Part shown: positions 1 through 20,726 of the stretch, piece after piece | How positions within the stretch are numbered: position 1 is the stretch's first letter | Layout of the letters: each line of letters begins with the position of its first letter | NCBI GenBank assembly: GCA_016706545.1 | Contig: JADJJK010000010.1 | Coordinates: 62,001 to 126,000, forward strand | From: Myxococcales bacterium | Lineage (GTDB): Bacteria; Myxococcota_A; Polyangia; Haliangiales; Haliangiaceae | Length of the DNA: 64,000 bases | Direction of reading: 5' to 3' | Translations under genes and position numbers: made by a program | The notes under the pieces: generated by a model | What the model was told of the DNA's origin: nothing | The model's input: only the letters and a program-made list of their open reading frames with translations | Databases searched by the model: none

Positions 1-1
1 C

Positions 2-1348
2 TTCGCCATGGCGTTGATGGGGCGACCGCAGATGGTCATCCTCGATGAGCCGACCAACGCGCTGGATCCCGAGAATCGGCGCCTGGTGTGGGACGCGCTG
101 CGCGATCTGCATCGCGCCGAGGGCCTGACCTGCCTGCTGGTGACGCACAACCTCATCGAGGCCGAGCGCGTGCTCGATCGCGTGGCGGTGATCCAGGAGG
201 GGCAGCTCATCGGGGTCGGCACGCCGCTCGAGCTGCGCAGCGACCGCAGCCGACAGCTCCACGTCGAGGCGGTCCTGACGGACCTGGGCTCGTTGTCCAG
301 CGCCGAGCGCGTCCAGCTCTCGACGCTGGGCGAGGTTCGGATCGACGAGGCCGAGCGCAAGGTTCGGCTGACCGCCGCCATCGAGCGCGCCTCCGACGCC
401 TGCAGCATGTTCCTGACCCAGCTTGGGCCGCAGCGGGTGGAGGACTTCCGCGTGGTGCCGCCGACGCTGGAGGACGTGTACCTGGCGCTCAGCCGCGGCG
501 ACCACAAGGTGGAGCCGTCGGCAGCGGGCGCCGGCCCGCCGCCGCCAGCCCCATCGCGGGCGGCGCCGCCGCGGCCGGGGCCTGGCGCGCGGCTCTTCTC
601 GTTCGCGCGCGCGGTCAAGTACCTCTTCCTGGAGCGAGCGCTGGAGATCCGCGCCAACTGGGCGTGGTCCTTGATCTTGGGGCTCTTGATGCCCACCGCG
701 ATGGTGTTCGGGTTGGCGCGCATCGGCTCCGGGCTCAGCGATCGGCAGAGCCTCCTGTTCATCATCAGCGGCTCGGCGGTGTTCGCCGCGGCGTCCGAGG
801 GGGTGATGGCGGTGGCTCAGATCGTGGGGTTGATGCGCGAGAACGGGATGATCGTCTACTACGCCGCGCTGCCCATCTCGAAGGCATCGTTCACCATGGC
901 GATGAGCCTGTCCCGGTTTCTCACCATCTTGCCGGGGTTGCTGACGCCGGTGATCGTGGGCCGCCTGCTCTACGACATCGATGTCGAGGTTTCGCTGTGG
1001 CTCTTGTTGATCTTGCCGCTGACCTCGCTGTCGCTCGCCGGGCTCGGGGTCTCGCTGGGCTTCCTCTTGCCCAACATGGATCTCATCAACCTGATCACCA
1101 ACCTCATCGTGTTCGTGCTCTTGCTGGGCGCGCCGGTGCTCATCCCGCCCGAGGCCTTGCCGGAGGCCATCCGGGTGATCGGGTTTGCCTTCCCGCCCAC
1201 CTACGCAGCGGAGGCGATCCGGCTGGTGCTCGATGGAGAGATCGGGCGCGTGCTGTACCGAGACATCGGCATCTTGACCGCGTTCATGGTGTTCTTCTAT
1301 TCGCTGGTGCTGCGGTCGTTTGGCTGGCGGCTCAAGGGAGGAGCGTAG
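2..1348 (+). CDS. ABC exporter, ATPase-permease fusion (5' truncated)
   Basis: The reading frame is open to the window edge, so the start and the Walker A part lie outside. The visible part begins just after the signature region with the Walker B stretch MVILDEPTNALDPENRR and the H-loop LLVTHN, which are diagnostic of an ABC ATPase. A Pro/Ala-rich linker (about nt 515-590) joins it to an ABC-2 type permease with about six hydrophobic helices (nt 640-1340). Fused ATPase-permease half transporters of this kind export drugs, lipids or peptides. The stop codon is directly followed by the ATG of the NRPS gene (TAG-ATG), so the two are translationally coupled. I infer it exports the lipopeptide made by the genes downstream or gives self-resistance. 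The substrate cannot be read from sequence. Confidence 0.9.
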   Translation, partial: FAMALMGRPQMVILDEPTNALDPENRRLVWDALRDLHRAEGLTCLLVTHNLIEAERVLDRVAVIQEGQLIGVGTPLELRSDRSRQLHVEAVLTDLGSLSSAERVQLSTLGEVRIDEAERKVRLTAAIERASDACSMFLTQLGPQRVEDFRVVPPTLEDVYLALSRGDHKVEPSAAGAGPPPPAPSRAAPPRPGPGARLFSFARAVKYLFLERALEIRANWAWSLILGLLMPTAMVFGLARIGSGLSDRQSLLFIISGSAVFAAASEGVMAVAQIVGLMRENGMIVYYAALPISKASFTMAMSLSRFLTILPGLLTPVIVGRLLYDIDVEVSLWLLLILPLTSLSLAGLGVSLGFLLPNMDLINLITNLIVFVLLLGAPVLIPPEALPEAIRVIGFAFPPTYAAEAIRLVLDGEIGRVLYRDIGILTAFMVFFYSLVLRSFGWRLKGGA

Positions 1349-6688
<5,340 letters not shown>

Positions 6689-6724
6689 GCCTCGCCGCGC
6701 GCGACGCCCAGGAGCAAGCCCAAG

Positions 6725-12391
<5,667 letters not shown>

Positions 12392-13590
12392 GGTGCTGCG
12401 CGCCAGCTTCGCCACCGAGGGCTCCTCCGTGGTGCAGCGACTCTCGGCCGGCACCTCGAACGTCCTCGAGCTGGTGGAGGCGCAGGGCTGGAGCCCCGCG
12501 CAGCTCGCCGCCGAGATCGAGGCCGAGGCTCGGCGCCCGTTCGCGCTCGCGCGCGGTCCGCTCTGGCGCGCGCGCCTGCTGGCGCTGTCGCCAGCGCAGC
12601 ACGTCTTGCTCCTCACCTTGCATCATATCGTGTGCGACGGCTGGTCGATGGGGGTGCTGGTGGACGAGCTGGGACTGCTCTACAGCGCCCACGTGCGAGG
12701 TGAGCTGGCCTCGCTGCCGGAGCTGGAGCTGCAGTACGCGGACTACGCCGCGTGGCAGCGCCAGAGCTTGGCCTCGGGGCAGCTCGCGGACGACCTGGTG
12801 TTCTGGCGCGAGCAGCTCGCTGGGCTGCCGACCCTGGAGCTGCCCACGGACCACCGCCGGCCCGCGGAGCAGAGCTATCGCGGCGCCAGCGTGCAGCGAC
12901 GGTTGTCGCCCGAGCTCGCCAGCGCGCTGCGTGGCCTGGCGCAGCGACACGACGCCACGCTGTTCATGGTCTTGCTGGCAGGGTTCGCCACGCTGCTCTC
13001 CAAGCTCAGCGGTCAGCGAGACTTCGCGGTGGGGACGCCGGTGGCCGGGCGCGCCGATGGCCAGCTCGAGGGCCTGGTGGGCCTGTTCGTCAACACCCTG
13101 GTGCTGCGACAGCGCTGGCAAGGCGAGCCCACCTTCGCCGAGCTGGTGCGGCAGGTGCGCGCCAGCACGCTGCGGGCCTTCGAGCACCAGGACGTTCCCT
13201 TCGAGCGCCTCGTCGAGGAGCTGCGACCGGAGCGAGATCTGAGCCGCAACCCGCTGGTGCAGGTGATGTTCGAGGTCGCGACCGGCATGCGCCGGCCGCC
13301 GCGCTTCGTCGGCCTGGAGCTGGAGCTGGCAGAAGGGGACACCGGCGCCGCCAAGCTGGATCTGCTGGTCCACGTGGAGGACGAGGGCGCGGACCTGCTG
13401 GTGACGCTGGAGTACGCGAGCGATCTATATGACGCCGCCTCGGCCGACCGCATGCTGGCCCAGTACGAGCGCATGCTGGCCTCCGCGATCGCGCACCCTG
13501 GTCACCGGCTCGGCGAGCTGGACGTGCTCGATCCGGGGGAGCGCGCGCGGCTCGCCGCGTGGAACCAGACGTCGCACCCACTGCCAGCGA

Positions 13591-15456
13591 GGCCTGCTGG
13601 CGCATGAGCGGTTCGAGGAGGTGGTGCGTCGCGCGCCAGGTCGCCTGGCGGCCAGCGATGATCGCGAGCGCCTCGACTACGCGACCCTCAACGCGCGCGC
13701 CAACGGCGTCGCGCACGCGCTCCTGGCCGCCGGGGTTGGCCCCGAGGATCGGGTGGTCCTCTATTCCGAGCGAGACGTCAACTTGCTGGCCGCCATCCTG
13801 GGCACCTGGAAGGCCGGGGCCGCGTACGTGCCGGTGGATCCCGCGTACCCGACGGACCGCGTGCGCCAGATCCTGATGCGCAGCGCGTGCCGGGTCGTGG
13901 TGATCGGCCGCTCGGTGCTGCAGGACCTGGAGGCGTCCGCTGACTCGTTCGGCGGGCTGCCGGTCCTGGTGCTGGAGGACCTGGTGACCGCGGGAGGGCC
14001 AAACCCCGGTCGCCCGGTGGCGCCAAGCCAGCTCGCCTACGCGATCTTCACCTCCGGCTCCACGGGGGTGCCCAAGGGCGCCATGGTCGAGCATCGCGGC
14101 ATGTTCAACCACCTGCTGGCCAAGGAGGTCGAGCTCGCGCTCGGCGAGTCAGACTCGATCATCCAGAACGCCTCGCAGTGCTTCGACATCTCGGTGTGGC
14201 AGTTCCTGGTGTGCGTGCTGCGAGGCGGCCGGGTCCACGTCGTCAGCAACCAGGTGGCGTACGACCCGGAGGCCCTGCTGCGCCTGACCCGCGAGGAGCG
14301 CATCACCGTCCTGGAGGTGGTGCCAGAGGTGTTGCGCGGCATCGTCGAGCTCGCCGGAGGCGTGCCTCCCGATCTTGGCCTGCGCTGGATGGTGGTCACC
14401 GGCGAGGCCTTGCCGCCGGAGCTGACCCGGCGCTGGCTGGCCTGGGCGCCCCGCATCCCGCTGGTCAACGCCTACGGCCCCACCGAGTGCTCCGACGACG
14501 TCACCCATCACATCTTGCGCGACCCGATGCCGGTGGACGCGGTGGCCACGCCCATCGGCAGGCCGATCTTGAACATGTACATGTACGTGCTCGACGAGCA
14601 CCTCGCGCTGCAGCCGGTGGGCGCGCGCGGCGAGCTGTACGTTGGCGGGGTCGGCGTCGGCCGCGGCTATCTCGATGATCCCGGCCAGACCGCGCAGGCC
14701 TTCCTCCCCAACCCGTACGGTGAGCCGGGTGAGCGCATGTACCGGACCGGCGACGTGGTGCGCTGGCTCGCTGACGGGACGCTGGAGTTCCTCGGCCGCG
14801 TCGATCATCAGGTCAAGGTGCGAGGCTATCGCATCGAGCTCGGGGAGATCGAGAGCGTGCTCGGCCGCCACCCTGGGGTGGACGCCGCGGTGGTGGAGGT
14901 TCGTGGCGAGGGCCGCGCCGCGAACCTCGTCGCTTATGTGGTGCCGCGCGCGAGCTGGCGGTGGGATCGCGAGGTGCTGCGCGCCTGGGTGCAGGGCGCG
15001 CTGCCCGCGTACATGGTGCCCGTGAAGTGGGTCGAGCTGGCGGCGCTGCCGCTGAGCCCCAACGGCAAGATCGACCGACGCGCGCTGCCCGCGCCAGAGA
15101 CCAGCGAGCCGTTTGGCGCCGGGGAGCCGCGGTCCTTGGCGGAGGCTCAGGTGCTGGCGCTGTGGCGCGAGTCCTTCGACGGGATCGCCCTGGGCATCGA
15201 CGACGACTTCTTCGCGCTCGGCGGACACTCGCTGCTCGCCGCGCAGCTCCACGGCAAGATGGTCGAGCTGCTGGGCGTCAAGTTCCCGCTGCGCCGGCTG
15301 TTCGAGGCGCCCACCGTGCGTCGCTTGATGGAGCACGTCCTGTCCGATCAGCTCGCCGCCGCCAGCGTCACGACGCGCGAGGAGCTGGTGACCGAGGTGC
15401 AGGACCTGACCGAAGAGCAGGCGCTGGCGCTGCTGCGCAAGCTGCAGGCGGAGTGA
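13591..15456 (+). CDS. NRPS continuation in +1 frame: terminal A-PCP
   Basis: This is the last module's adenylation and carrier domains. Skipping A13590 joins the previous segment (NQTSHPLPA) to GLLAHERFEEVVRRAPG, the normal start of an A domain. The open frame extends back to an ATG at 13429, but that part overlaps the C domain out of frame and has no ribosome site. Core motifs are FTSGSTGVPKG (nt 14047), NAYGPTECSDD, TGDVVRW, NGKIDR and the PCP motif FFALGGHSLL (nt 15210-15240). The pocket reads DIWEVTADDK. I cannot assign its substrate. The protein ends about 75 residues after the PCP serine, with no thioesterase, reductase or terminal C domain, so product release must be done by something else. 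Confidence 0.85.
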   Translation, partial: GLLAHERFEEVVRRAPGRLAASDDRERLDYATLNARANGVAHALLAAGVGPEDRVVLYSERDVNLLAAILGTWKAGAAYVPVDPAYPTDRVRQILMRSACRVVVIGRSVLQDLEASADSFGGLPVLVLEDLVTAGGPNPGRPVAPSQLAYAIFTSGSTGVPKGAMVEHRGMFNHLLAKEVELALGESDSIIQNASQCFDISVWQFLVCVLRGGRVHVVSNQVAYDPEALLRLTREERITVLEVVPEVLRGIVELAGGVPPDLGLRWMVVTGEALPPELTRRWLAWAPRIPLVNAYGPTECSDDVTHHILRDPMPVDAVATPIGRPILNMYMYVLDEHLALQPVGARGELYVGGVGVGRGYLDDPGQTAQAFLPNPYGEPGERMYRTGDVVRWLADGTLEFLGRVDHQVKVRGYRIELGEIESVLGRHPGVDAAVVEVRGEGRAANLVAYVVPRASWRWDREVLRAWVQGALPAYMVPVKWVELAALPLSPNGKIDRRALPAPETSEPFGAGEPRSLAEAQVLALWRESFDGIALGIDDDFFALGGHSLLAAQLHGKMVELLGVKFPLRRLFEAPTVRRLMEHVLSDQLAAASVTTREELVTEVQDLTEEQALALLRKLQAE

Positions 15457-15461
15457 GCGCG

Positions 15462-15537
15462 GCGCGCGCCTCAGCGCGGGCTCAGCGCCTCAGCGCGGGC
15501 TCAGCGCCTCAGCGCCTCAGCGCGGGTTCATGAACCC
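15462..15537. repeat. Tandem tcagcgc repeats and 14-bp palindrome between convergent genes
   Basis: The gap between the NRPS end and the convergent hydrolase gene holds repeated units tcagcgcct/tcagcgcggg (about five). At 15524-15537, inside the hydrolase 3' end, is the perfect palindrome GGGTTCATGAACCC. The palindrome has no loop and no T tract, so it is not a convincing terminator. Confidence 0.6.
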
Positions 15538-17832
15538 CACCTGATCGAGCAGCACCGCGCCAGCGCGGCTTCGATCGAACAGGAGCCGCAGCTCCACCAG
15601 CGCGCCGAGGTCGAGCTGCGGCGTCACCGCGAGAAAGTCCGCCAGCGAGAAGCGGAAGGTCTGGAGGATGGGCTCGGACAGCGGCTCGGCGTGCAGCCAC
15701 GCCGCCTGGAGCGCCGGGGTCTCGAGCTGGCGCTGCAGCGAGGACACGTGCGACAGCGGGAGGCGGGCGGTGTGCCCGTGGCGGTCTCGGAGCTGCACGC
15801 TGAGATCGAGCGCCGCCGTGGCATCGCGTTGCTCGTCGTCGCGGGCGTCATCGGGAGCCGGATCCTCGGCGGCGTCGGCCAGCGCGAAGCTGAGCACGCT
15901 GGTGGCCAGCAGCGGCACCGAGCCCGCGGGCCAGGAGATCGCGTAGCTCGGCACCTCGCCCTGGCGAGGCGAGCTCCACGCCAGCGTCGCCGCGCGATTT
16001 CGCGCGGGCGCGCCGCGCAGCGGCACCGGGCCTTCTCTCCACCCTGAGAGCGAGTGACCGGCGAGCGAGCTGCCCAGCGCCGTCCCCGTGGCCAGGTCGG
16101 CGTCTTCTTCGTAGGACGCCACCACCTTCATCGTGGAGTCTTCGTACTGCGTCAGATAGATCGTGCTTGGCAGCCAGGCGGCGCCATATCGCCAGTCCCA
16201 GAACAGCGGGCGTAGCGCGCGCACCCCCCGCAAGGTGCAGTCGAGGAACGCGGAGACATAGACCGCCGCGACGCGCTGCTGATCGTCCTGGCGCAGGAGC
16301 ACGGCAGGGTTGATGAAGCGCCGCATCAGCCCCTCGCCGGCGTCAAACCTGCCCCAGGTGCTGTTGAACTGCCCGTGGTTGGCACCGTGGATATAGATCG
16401 CGCTCTTGAACCGGTCTTCCACTCCGGGAAACCCCACGCGGTCGTACTGGTTTAGGCCCTGAAACGAGGACATGTCGCTGTCGTGCGAGCCCTGCAGGAC
16501 CAGGTAGTTGACGTCGCGCAGCCGGGGATCTGTGCCGCCCGGTTGATGCTGCCCCTCCGTCGGGGCGATGGCGATCACGCTGCGGATGGCGTAGCCGTAG
16601 CCGAGCGCGAAGGTGCCGTCGTCGGGATGAACCGCCATGCGGTTGAACGCCGCGGCGTGCGCCGCCGCCTCGCCGCCGCGCGAGTGGCCGATGAGCGCGA
16701 TGCGTGCGGTGTCCACCTTGCCCGCAAACGGCCCGCGACGATCCGCGTTCCACGCGTGCCACACGCGCAGGTGCTCCAGCAAGAGCCAGCCGCGCGCGCC
16801 GTTCTCGCTCTCGAGCCCCCCGAACAGCTCCGCGTCCATGCTGTTGAGGAAGTTCTCGTCTAACGAGACGAAGATGTAGCCGCGGCTGGCCAGCAGCTCG
16901 CCGAGATATCGGTAGCCCACGTCCGAGAAGTCGGCCGCGGTGTGGTTGCCGTGCGTCATCAGCACCAGCGGGAACGGCCCGTCTCCGGACGGAAACCAGA
17001 CCCGGCCGTTGAGCGGCAGCTTGCTGCTGTCAAAGCCCCAGAAGCGAGTGCGCGCCCAGCCGGTGACACCGCTCCAGCTCTCCAGCAGCCCGGAGCCGTC
17101 CACTGGCTTTGTGCGGAGCGTCGCACCGCTGCCAAACTCCTCGCGCAGCAAGTCTGTCCCGGCCCCGTAGGTCAGCGTCTTCACCTCCCACGAGCCACGC
17201 TGCGCGGGGCTTGGCAGCGCGGCAGGCGCGGCAGGCGCGGCGGGCGAAGCCGCCGCTCGCGACCGCAGGGCGGCGTTGGCTGGCGCGGGCGCAGCGTCGC
17301 TCGGCACCAGCAGCCATCGCGTCGCGAGGCCGAGCGTCGCCAGGCCCAGGAGCGCCAGCGCGAAGGGGACCGCGCGCTCCACACCACGCGCGTCGCGCCA
17401 CCGCCCGCGCACCAGCACCGCCACCGCGCCGCCGGTGACCGCGCTCAGCAGCAACGCTCCCAGCACCAGACCTTGCCCGATCATCGGCTCCACCGGCACG
17501 AACTTCATCGCCAAGAGCAGGGCCAGGAGCCCCACCCCAGCGGTCCAGCGGAAGTGCAGCGGGGCGCGCGCCAGCAGCCCTAGCAGCAACAGCGCCAGCC
17601 CGATCAGCAGCGCCGCGCCGAGCAGCACCGCGACCGCCACCACGATGGGCCCAAGCCTCGAGTCCGCGGTCATCTCGCCGACGGCTGCGCTCCCGATCAC
17701 CGCCAAGGTCAGGAGCCCCACGCCGATCGAGGCGCCGCGCCAGGCGGTCGTGGATGGCGTCAACATTGCGCTGGCGCGACGCACCAGCGCTCTGGCGCGC
17801 GGCCAGCGAGGAGGGGAGGTCTCGAGGGTCAT
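15517..17832 (-). CDS. Membrane-anchored alpha/beta hydrolase
   Basis: The 771-residue protein has about five hydrophobic helices in its first 190 residues, then a periplasmic or extracellular alpha/beta hydrolase domain. The hydrolase features are the oxyanion-side VLMTHGNH, the nucleophile elbow GHSRGGEA, a likely acid in LQGSHDSD and a likely histidine in GANHGQFN. The last 200 residues look like a beta-rich accessory domain with no family I can name. It resembles chlorophyllase/PET-hydrolase-like serine hydrolases, but the substrate is unknown. Its start lies 9 bp after the stop of the SpoIID-type gene, so the two form an operon. It faces the NRPS genes convergently. It is a conceivable but unsupported release enzyme for the NRPS, since it is membrane-anchored and oriented the other way. 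Confidence 0.8.
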   Translation of the reverse strand: MTLETSPPRWPRARALVRRASAMLTPSTTAWRGASIGVGLLTLAVIGSAAVGEMTADSRLGPIVVAVAVLLGAALLIGLALLLLGLLARAPLHFRWTAGVGLLALLLAMKFVPVEPMIGQGLVLGALLLSAVTGGAVAVLVRGRWRDARGVERAVPFALALLGLATLGLATRWLLVPSDAAPAPANAALRSRAAASPAAPAAPAALPSPAQRGSWEVKTLTYGAGTDLLREEFGSGATLRTKPVDGSGLLESWSGVTGWARTRFWGFDSSKLPLNGRVWFPSGDGPFPLVLMTHGNHTAADFSDVGYRYLGELLASRGYIFVSLDENFLNSMDAELFGGLESENGARGWLLLEHLRVWHAWNADRRGPFAGKVDTARIALIGHSRGGEAAAHAAAFNRMAVHPDDGTFALGYGYAIRSVIAIAPTEGQHQPGGTDPRLRDVNYLVLQGSHDSDMSSFQGLNQYDRVGFPGVEDRFKSAIYIHGANHGQFNSTWGRFDAGEGLMRRFINPAVLLRQDDQQRVAAVYVSAFLDCTLRGVRALRPLFWDWRYGAAWLPSTIYLTQYEDSTMKVVASYEEDADLATGTALGSSLAGHSLSGWREGPVPLRGAPARNRAATLAWSSPRQGEVPSYAISWPAGSVPLLATSVLSFALADAAEDPAPDDARDDEQRDATAALDLSVQLRDRHGHTARLPLSHVSSLQRQLETPALQAAWLHAEPLSEPILQTFRFSLADFLAVTPQLDLGALVELRLLFDRSRAGAVLLDQVGFMNPR

Positions 17833-17841
17833 GACCAGCCG

Positions 17842-19554
17842 TCAATACAGCTTGTGGACCTTGGTGCCCAAGAAGTAGTGCGAGAGGATCTGCCCGCGGT
17901 GCTTGCCGGCCTCCGCCATGCCGATCGCGCCCATCTGGCACATGCCCACGCCATGACCAAAGCCGCCGCCGTGGAACACGAACGCCGCGGGCGCCTTGCG
18001 CGGGCCCTGCACCTCCACCGTGAACAGCGAGGACTTGAGCCCGCCCAGGAGGCGCCGGATCACCAGCTCGCCGGTCACCTCGGCGCTGCCGCGGTCGCCG
18101 CGGATCGTGAGCTGCCGCGCCCGGCCGGAGGCGCCACGATCGCTCGGCGTCAGCGCCAGCACGCGCCCCACCTGCGGGTGCGCCGCCGCCACGCGCCGGG
18201 TCAGCTCCTCGGCGGAGACGGTCTGCGTCCAGCGGAAGCGGCTGGCCCCGCCCTTGGCGCGCGCGCACCAGGCGTCGTCGGGCGGGTGTTGCAGGAAGTC
18301 CGCCACCGCCGCTTCGTCCATGCGGCTCTGGCGCGCCTTCGGTGCGTCGGCGTGGCCGCGCAGCGACGGATCTGGCTCGCCGCCCCACACGTGCTCGTTG
18401 TGCTCGCTGTGCCCGCCGCATGAGGCGCTGTAGCGCACGTCCACCAGGCCGCCGCCGTCGCGCAGCAGCACCAGGCCGCGCGTCGCCGCCACCGCCCGGC
18501 TGGTGCGCGGGTGCTCTTGCCCTGCGCCGGCGTAGACCTGGCATTGCTGTGTCGAGCACAGCAAGAACGGATCGGTCAGGTTCCGCCGGCCGATCTTCTG
18601 CAGCAGCTCGGTGCGCGCCGCGATGGCCTGCGCCTCCAGCGCCGCGTCCGGCGACTCCGGGAAGATCTCCGAGGGCACCAGGCCTTCGAGCAGCTTGTTC
18701 TCCGGCAGCGCGTTGGCCACCACCAGCTTGCCGTCATGCGCCAGCGTCACGTACACGCTGCCCCAGTATCGGCGGTCGGCCTTGCCCGTCTCGAGCTGCG
18801 AGCCGCCGGTGCCGGTGGGCACGTCGGCCACCGTCACGGTCTCGCTGGTGCGCCGCGCGGTGAACCACAGCACGGAGGGGTTGCGCACCACCACGCCGCC
18901 GCTCTCCGCGACGATCGTCCCCGCCGGCCGGCGCACCAGCTCTTGATGCACGGAGGTCGCCACGCCAAACCGCGTGGCCAGCTCTGCGGCCCGCGCGGCG
19001 CCCTTGCCCGCGGCCACCGGATCGACGCAGACGCGCACGTCGCGCGTGTCGATGAGCTCGCCGTCCACCCCGAACATGGTGCCGATCTCGAACGTGCGCG
19101 GTTCAAACCCGCGCTCCTTCCAGCGCGCCAGCGCCGCGGTGATGCCGCGCGCGTCGTCGGGCGAGAGCGTCTCCACCACGGTCCATTCCTGCAGCAACGC
19201 CGGCCGCGTGGCCTCCGCGCGCACCGTCCATTGCCCGGCGGCGCCCGCCGGGACCTCGACGGCGCTGCCCCCAACGCCGTCGGGTCGTACCACCAACCCT
19301 CCCTTGGCCGAGATCTTCGCTTCGGCGACGCCGCTCACGATCTCCACCGTCACCAGGGGCAGTCCGTCGTCGGTGAAGGTGAAGCGACTGGAGTAGAGGA
19401 TGCGCAGCTTGTCGGTGGCGGAGGTGTCGTCCGCCTGCGCCTGCGCCAGGCTCATGGCCACGAGCGCCGCGCTCGCCTGCACGAGCCAGGGCCGCGCGGT
19501 GCGTCGCGCGCCAACGCGCGAGCGGGCGCTCGCCGGAGCCTGGGGCTTGGCCAT
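17842..19554 (-). CDS. SpoIID/LytB domain protein
   Basis: The 570-residue secreted protein has an N-terminal signal-like stretch (WLVQASAALVAMSLAQAQA). The SpoIID core begins at LPENKLLEGLVPSEIFPESP, with the conserved Ser-Glu of the family, then AALEAQAIAARTELL, YSASCGGHSE and the terminal signature GFGHGVGMCQMGAIGMA. SpoIID proteins are peptidoglycan lytic transglycosylases acting on denuded glycans, or stimulate amidases in the LytB branch. In Gram-negative bacteria their role is cell-wall remodelling. The N-terminal 190 residues carry beta-rich SPOR/amidase-enhancer-like sequence. It is the first gene of a two-gene operon with the membrane hydrolase. Confidence 0.88.
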   Translation of the reverse strand: MAKPQAPASARSRVGARRTARPWLVQASAALVAMSLAQAQADDTSATDKLRILYSSRFTFTDDGLPLVTVEIVSGVAEAKISAKGGLVVRPDGVGGSAVEVPAGAAGQWTVRAEATRPALLQEWTVVETLSPDDARGITAALARWKERGFEPRTFEIGTMFGVDGELIDTRDVRVCVDPVAAGKGAARAAELATRFGVATSVHQELVRRPAGTIVAESGGVVVRNPSVLWFTARRTSETVTVADVPTGTGGSQLETGKADRRYWGSVYVTLAHDGKLVVANALPENKLLEGLVPSEIFPESPDAALEAQAIAARTELLQKIGRRNLTDPFLLCSTQQCQVYAGAGQEHPRTSRAVAATRGLVLLRDGGGLVDVRYSASCGGHSEHNEHVWGGEPDPSLRGHADAPKARQSRMDEAAVADFLQHPPDDAWCARAKGGASRFRWTQTVSAEELTRRVAAAHPQVGRVLALTPSDRGASGRARQLTIRGDRGSAEVTGELVIRRLLGGLKSSLFTVEVQGPRKAPAAFVFHGGGFGHGVGMCQMGAIGMAEAGKHRGQILSHYFLGTKVHKLY

Positions 19555-19600
19555 GGCCCAGGCTAGGAGCCGCTGCGCCAGCGGGGCAAGAAATTGGCGA

Positions 19601-19617
19601 CCCGCCGGCAGGGCGGG
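19601..19617 (-). terminator. Possible terminator after the CPBP gene
   Basis: A hairpin CCCGCC/GGCGGG with a 5-nt loop lies between the CPBP stop and the next gene on the minus strand. It is followed on that strand by AATTTCTT, a weak U-rich run. Confidence 0.4.
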
Positions 19618-19650
19618 CCAGTCGACGCGCCGGCCGCGCCCGCTGCGCGC

Positions 19651-20262
19651 TCAGCGCAGGCGCCGCGCCAGGTAGCTCTCGCCGCGCCCGCCTGGCGTCG
19701 CCACGATGAAGCGCAGGTTCAGGAAGTTGATGGTGAAGTGCGCCACGATGGCGCCGCCCAGGTTGCCGGTGCTGCTGGTCAAGACCCCAAAGGCTAGCCC
19801 CATGCCCAGCGCAGATACCGTCCACGGCACGAACCGCCGCCCCGGTCCGATGTGCAGGAGCGCAAACAGCCCGGCCTGCGGCAGCATCCCAAGCCACGGC
19901 AACAGCGCCCCGCGAAACAGCAGCTCCTCACCGATTGCGCTCGCCGCCGCCAGGATGAAGATGTCGCGCGTGGCCAGCGGCCCCAGCAGGTCGTGGAAGC
20001 TGCGCTGCAGCCCCTGCGCCCAGGTGAACCGCACCACCGCGACCCGCGTGAGCCCCACGAACCCGAGCCCCAGCAGCAGCCCCGCCGCTGGAGAGAGGAG
20101 GAGCCACCGCGCGTCGCGGTCTTCCACCAGCCGGTACAGGTCCGGATCCCCGCGCCCTGAGGCCAGCATCAGCGCCCCGATGGCCATGGCCCCGTAGAGA
20201 CCAACCACCAGGCTGGCGCGCGACAGCGGAGGTCGCGGGCTCTCGCGAAGGCGGTCCATCAC
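19651..20262 (-). CDS. CPBP family intramembrane metalloprotease
   Basis: The 203-residue membrane protein has about six hydrophobic helices and the CPBP (CAAX-protease and bacteriocin-processing) motifs: IGEELLFRGALLPWLG (the EExxxR glutamates), ALLHIGPG, and a late AHFTINFLN. These residues form the intramembrane zinc site of Rce1-like proteases. Bacterial members process peptides, take part in bacteriocin self-immunity, or have unknown roles. It lies upstream of the SpoIID operon on the same strand, separated by 96 bp and a possible hairpin. The upstream 380 bp hold the 11-bp repeat. Confidence 0.88.
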   Translation of the reverse strand: MMDRLRESPRPPLSRASLVVGLYGAMAIGALMLASGRGDPDLYRLVEDRDARWLLLSPAAGLLLGLGFVGLTRVAVVRFTWAQGLQRSFHDLLGPLATRDIFILAAASAIGEELLFRGALLPWLGMLPQAGLFALLHIGPGRRFVPWTVSALGMGLAFGVLTSSTGNLGGAIVAHFTINFLNLRFIVATPGGRGESYLARRLR

Positions 20263-20644
20263 CGCCGGATACTATGCACGCCGCCGGCCCCTCGCGCCTA
20301 GCGGCCTTTGCGCCTGTCTCGAAAACACCGCCTCGCCGCCCTGTCAGCCGGCAATTCCCTGCAAGTTCCTCGTGGTTGCACCCAACTTTCCTTGTAGAGG
20401 GCAGGGCGCGTATCCGACCTGGCGCCCAGGTTGGCCGTCTGTTTGGCTGTCGTTGGTCGTCCGTTGGCCGTCTGTTCGGCTTCCGTTCGGCTTCCGTTCG
20501 GCTTCCGTTCGGCTTCCGTTCGGCCTTGGATGCCGTGGCTCGACCTCGCTTCATCGTGCGCCAACCGGTTGCCGCGCGCCCCCCTTGACAGCCTGGGCAT
20601 AGTGGCGCTACCAAACGGGTCCCTCGTCGTTTCCTGAACAATCA
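20263..20644. other. Non-coding gap between CPBP gene and tRNA-Leu
   Basis: I see no credible gene here. Short open frames on both strands come from the 11-bp tandem repeat. The stretch upstream of the CPBP gene has no clear sigma-70 promoter. The sequence before the tRNA contains the moderately AT-rich ggtccctcgtcgtttcctga. Confidence 0.6.
20431..20525. repeat. 11-bp tandem repeat (8 full copies plus partial)
   Basis: Units are, in order, ttggccgtctg, tttggctgtcg, ttggtcgtccg, ttggccgtctg, then four identical ttcggcttccg and a partial copy. The gradient from diverged to identical copies suggests recent expansion at the right end. The 11-bp period is close to one DNA helical turn and is not a multiple of three. 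Confidence 0.9.
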
Positions 20645-20726
20645 GCGCAAGTGGCGGAATTGGTAGACGCGCTAGTTTGAGGGGCTAGTGGGTAAAACCG
20701 TGGGGGTTCGAGTCCCCCCTTGCGCA
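20645..20726 (+). tRNA. tRNA-Leu (GAG)
   Basis: An 82-nt tRNA folds with acceptor GCGCAAG/CTTGCGC, discriminator A, T arm GGGGG-TTCGAGT-CCCCC and an anticodon stem CTAGT/GCTAG around loop TTGAGGG. The anticodon is GAG, reading leucine CUC/CUU. It has the long variable arm expected for class II leucine tRNAs. The 3' CCA is not encoded (sequence continues A-CGA). Confidence 0.95.

Noticed and set aside
13429..13590. Separate start for the last NRPS segment at ATG 13429
   Set aside because: This part overlaps the C domain in another frame, has no ribosome site and no NRPS similarity.
15524..15537. GGGTTCATGAACCC palindrome as terminator or operator
   Set aside because: It has no loop or T tract and lies inside the hydrolase coding end, so codon use alone may explain it.
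15517..17832. Alpha/beta hydrolase as NRPS thioesterase
   Set aside because: It is membrane-anchored, on the opposite strand, in an operon with a SpoIID protein, and not of the type I/II thioesterase kind.
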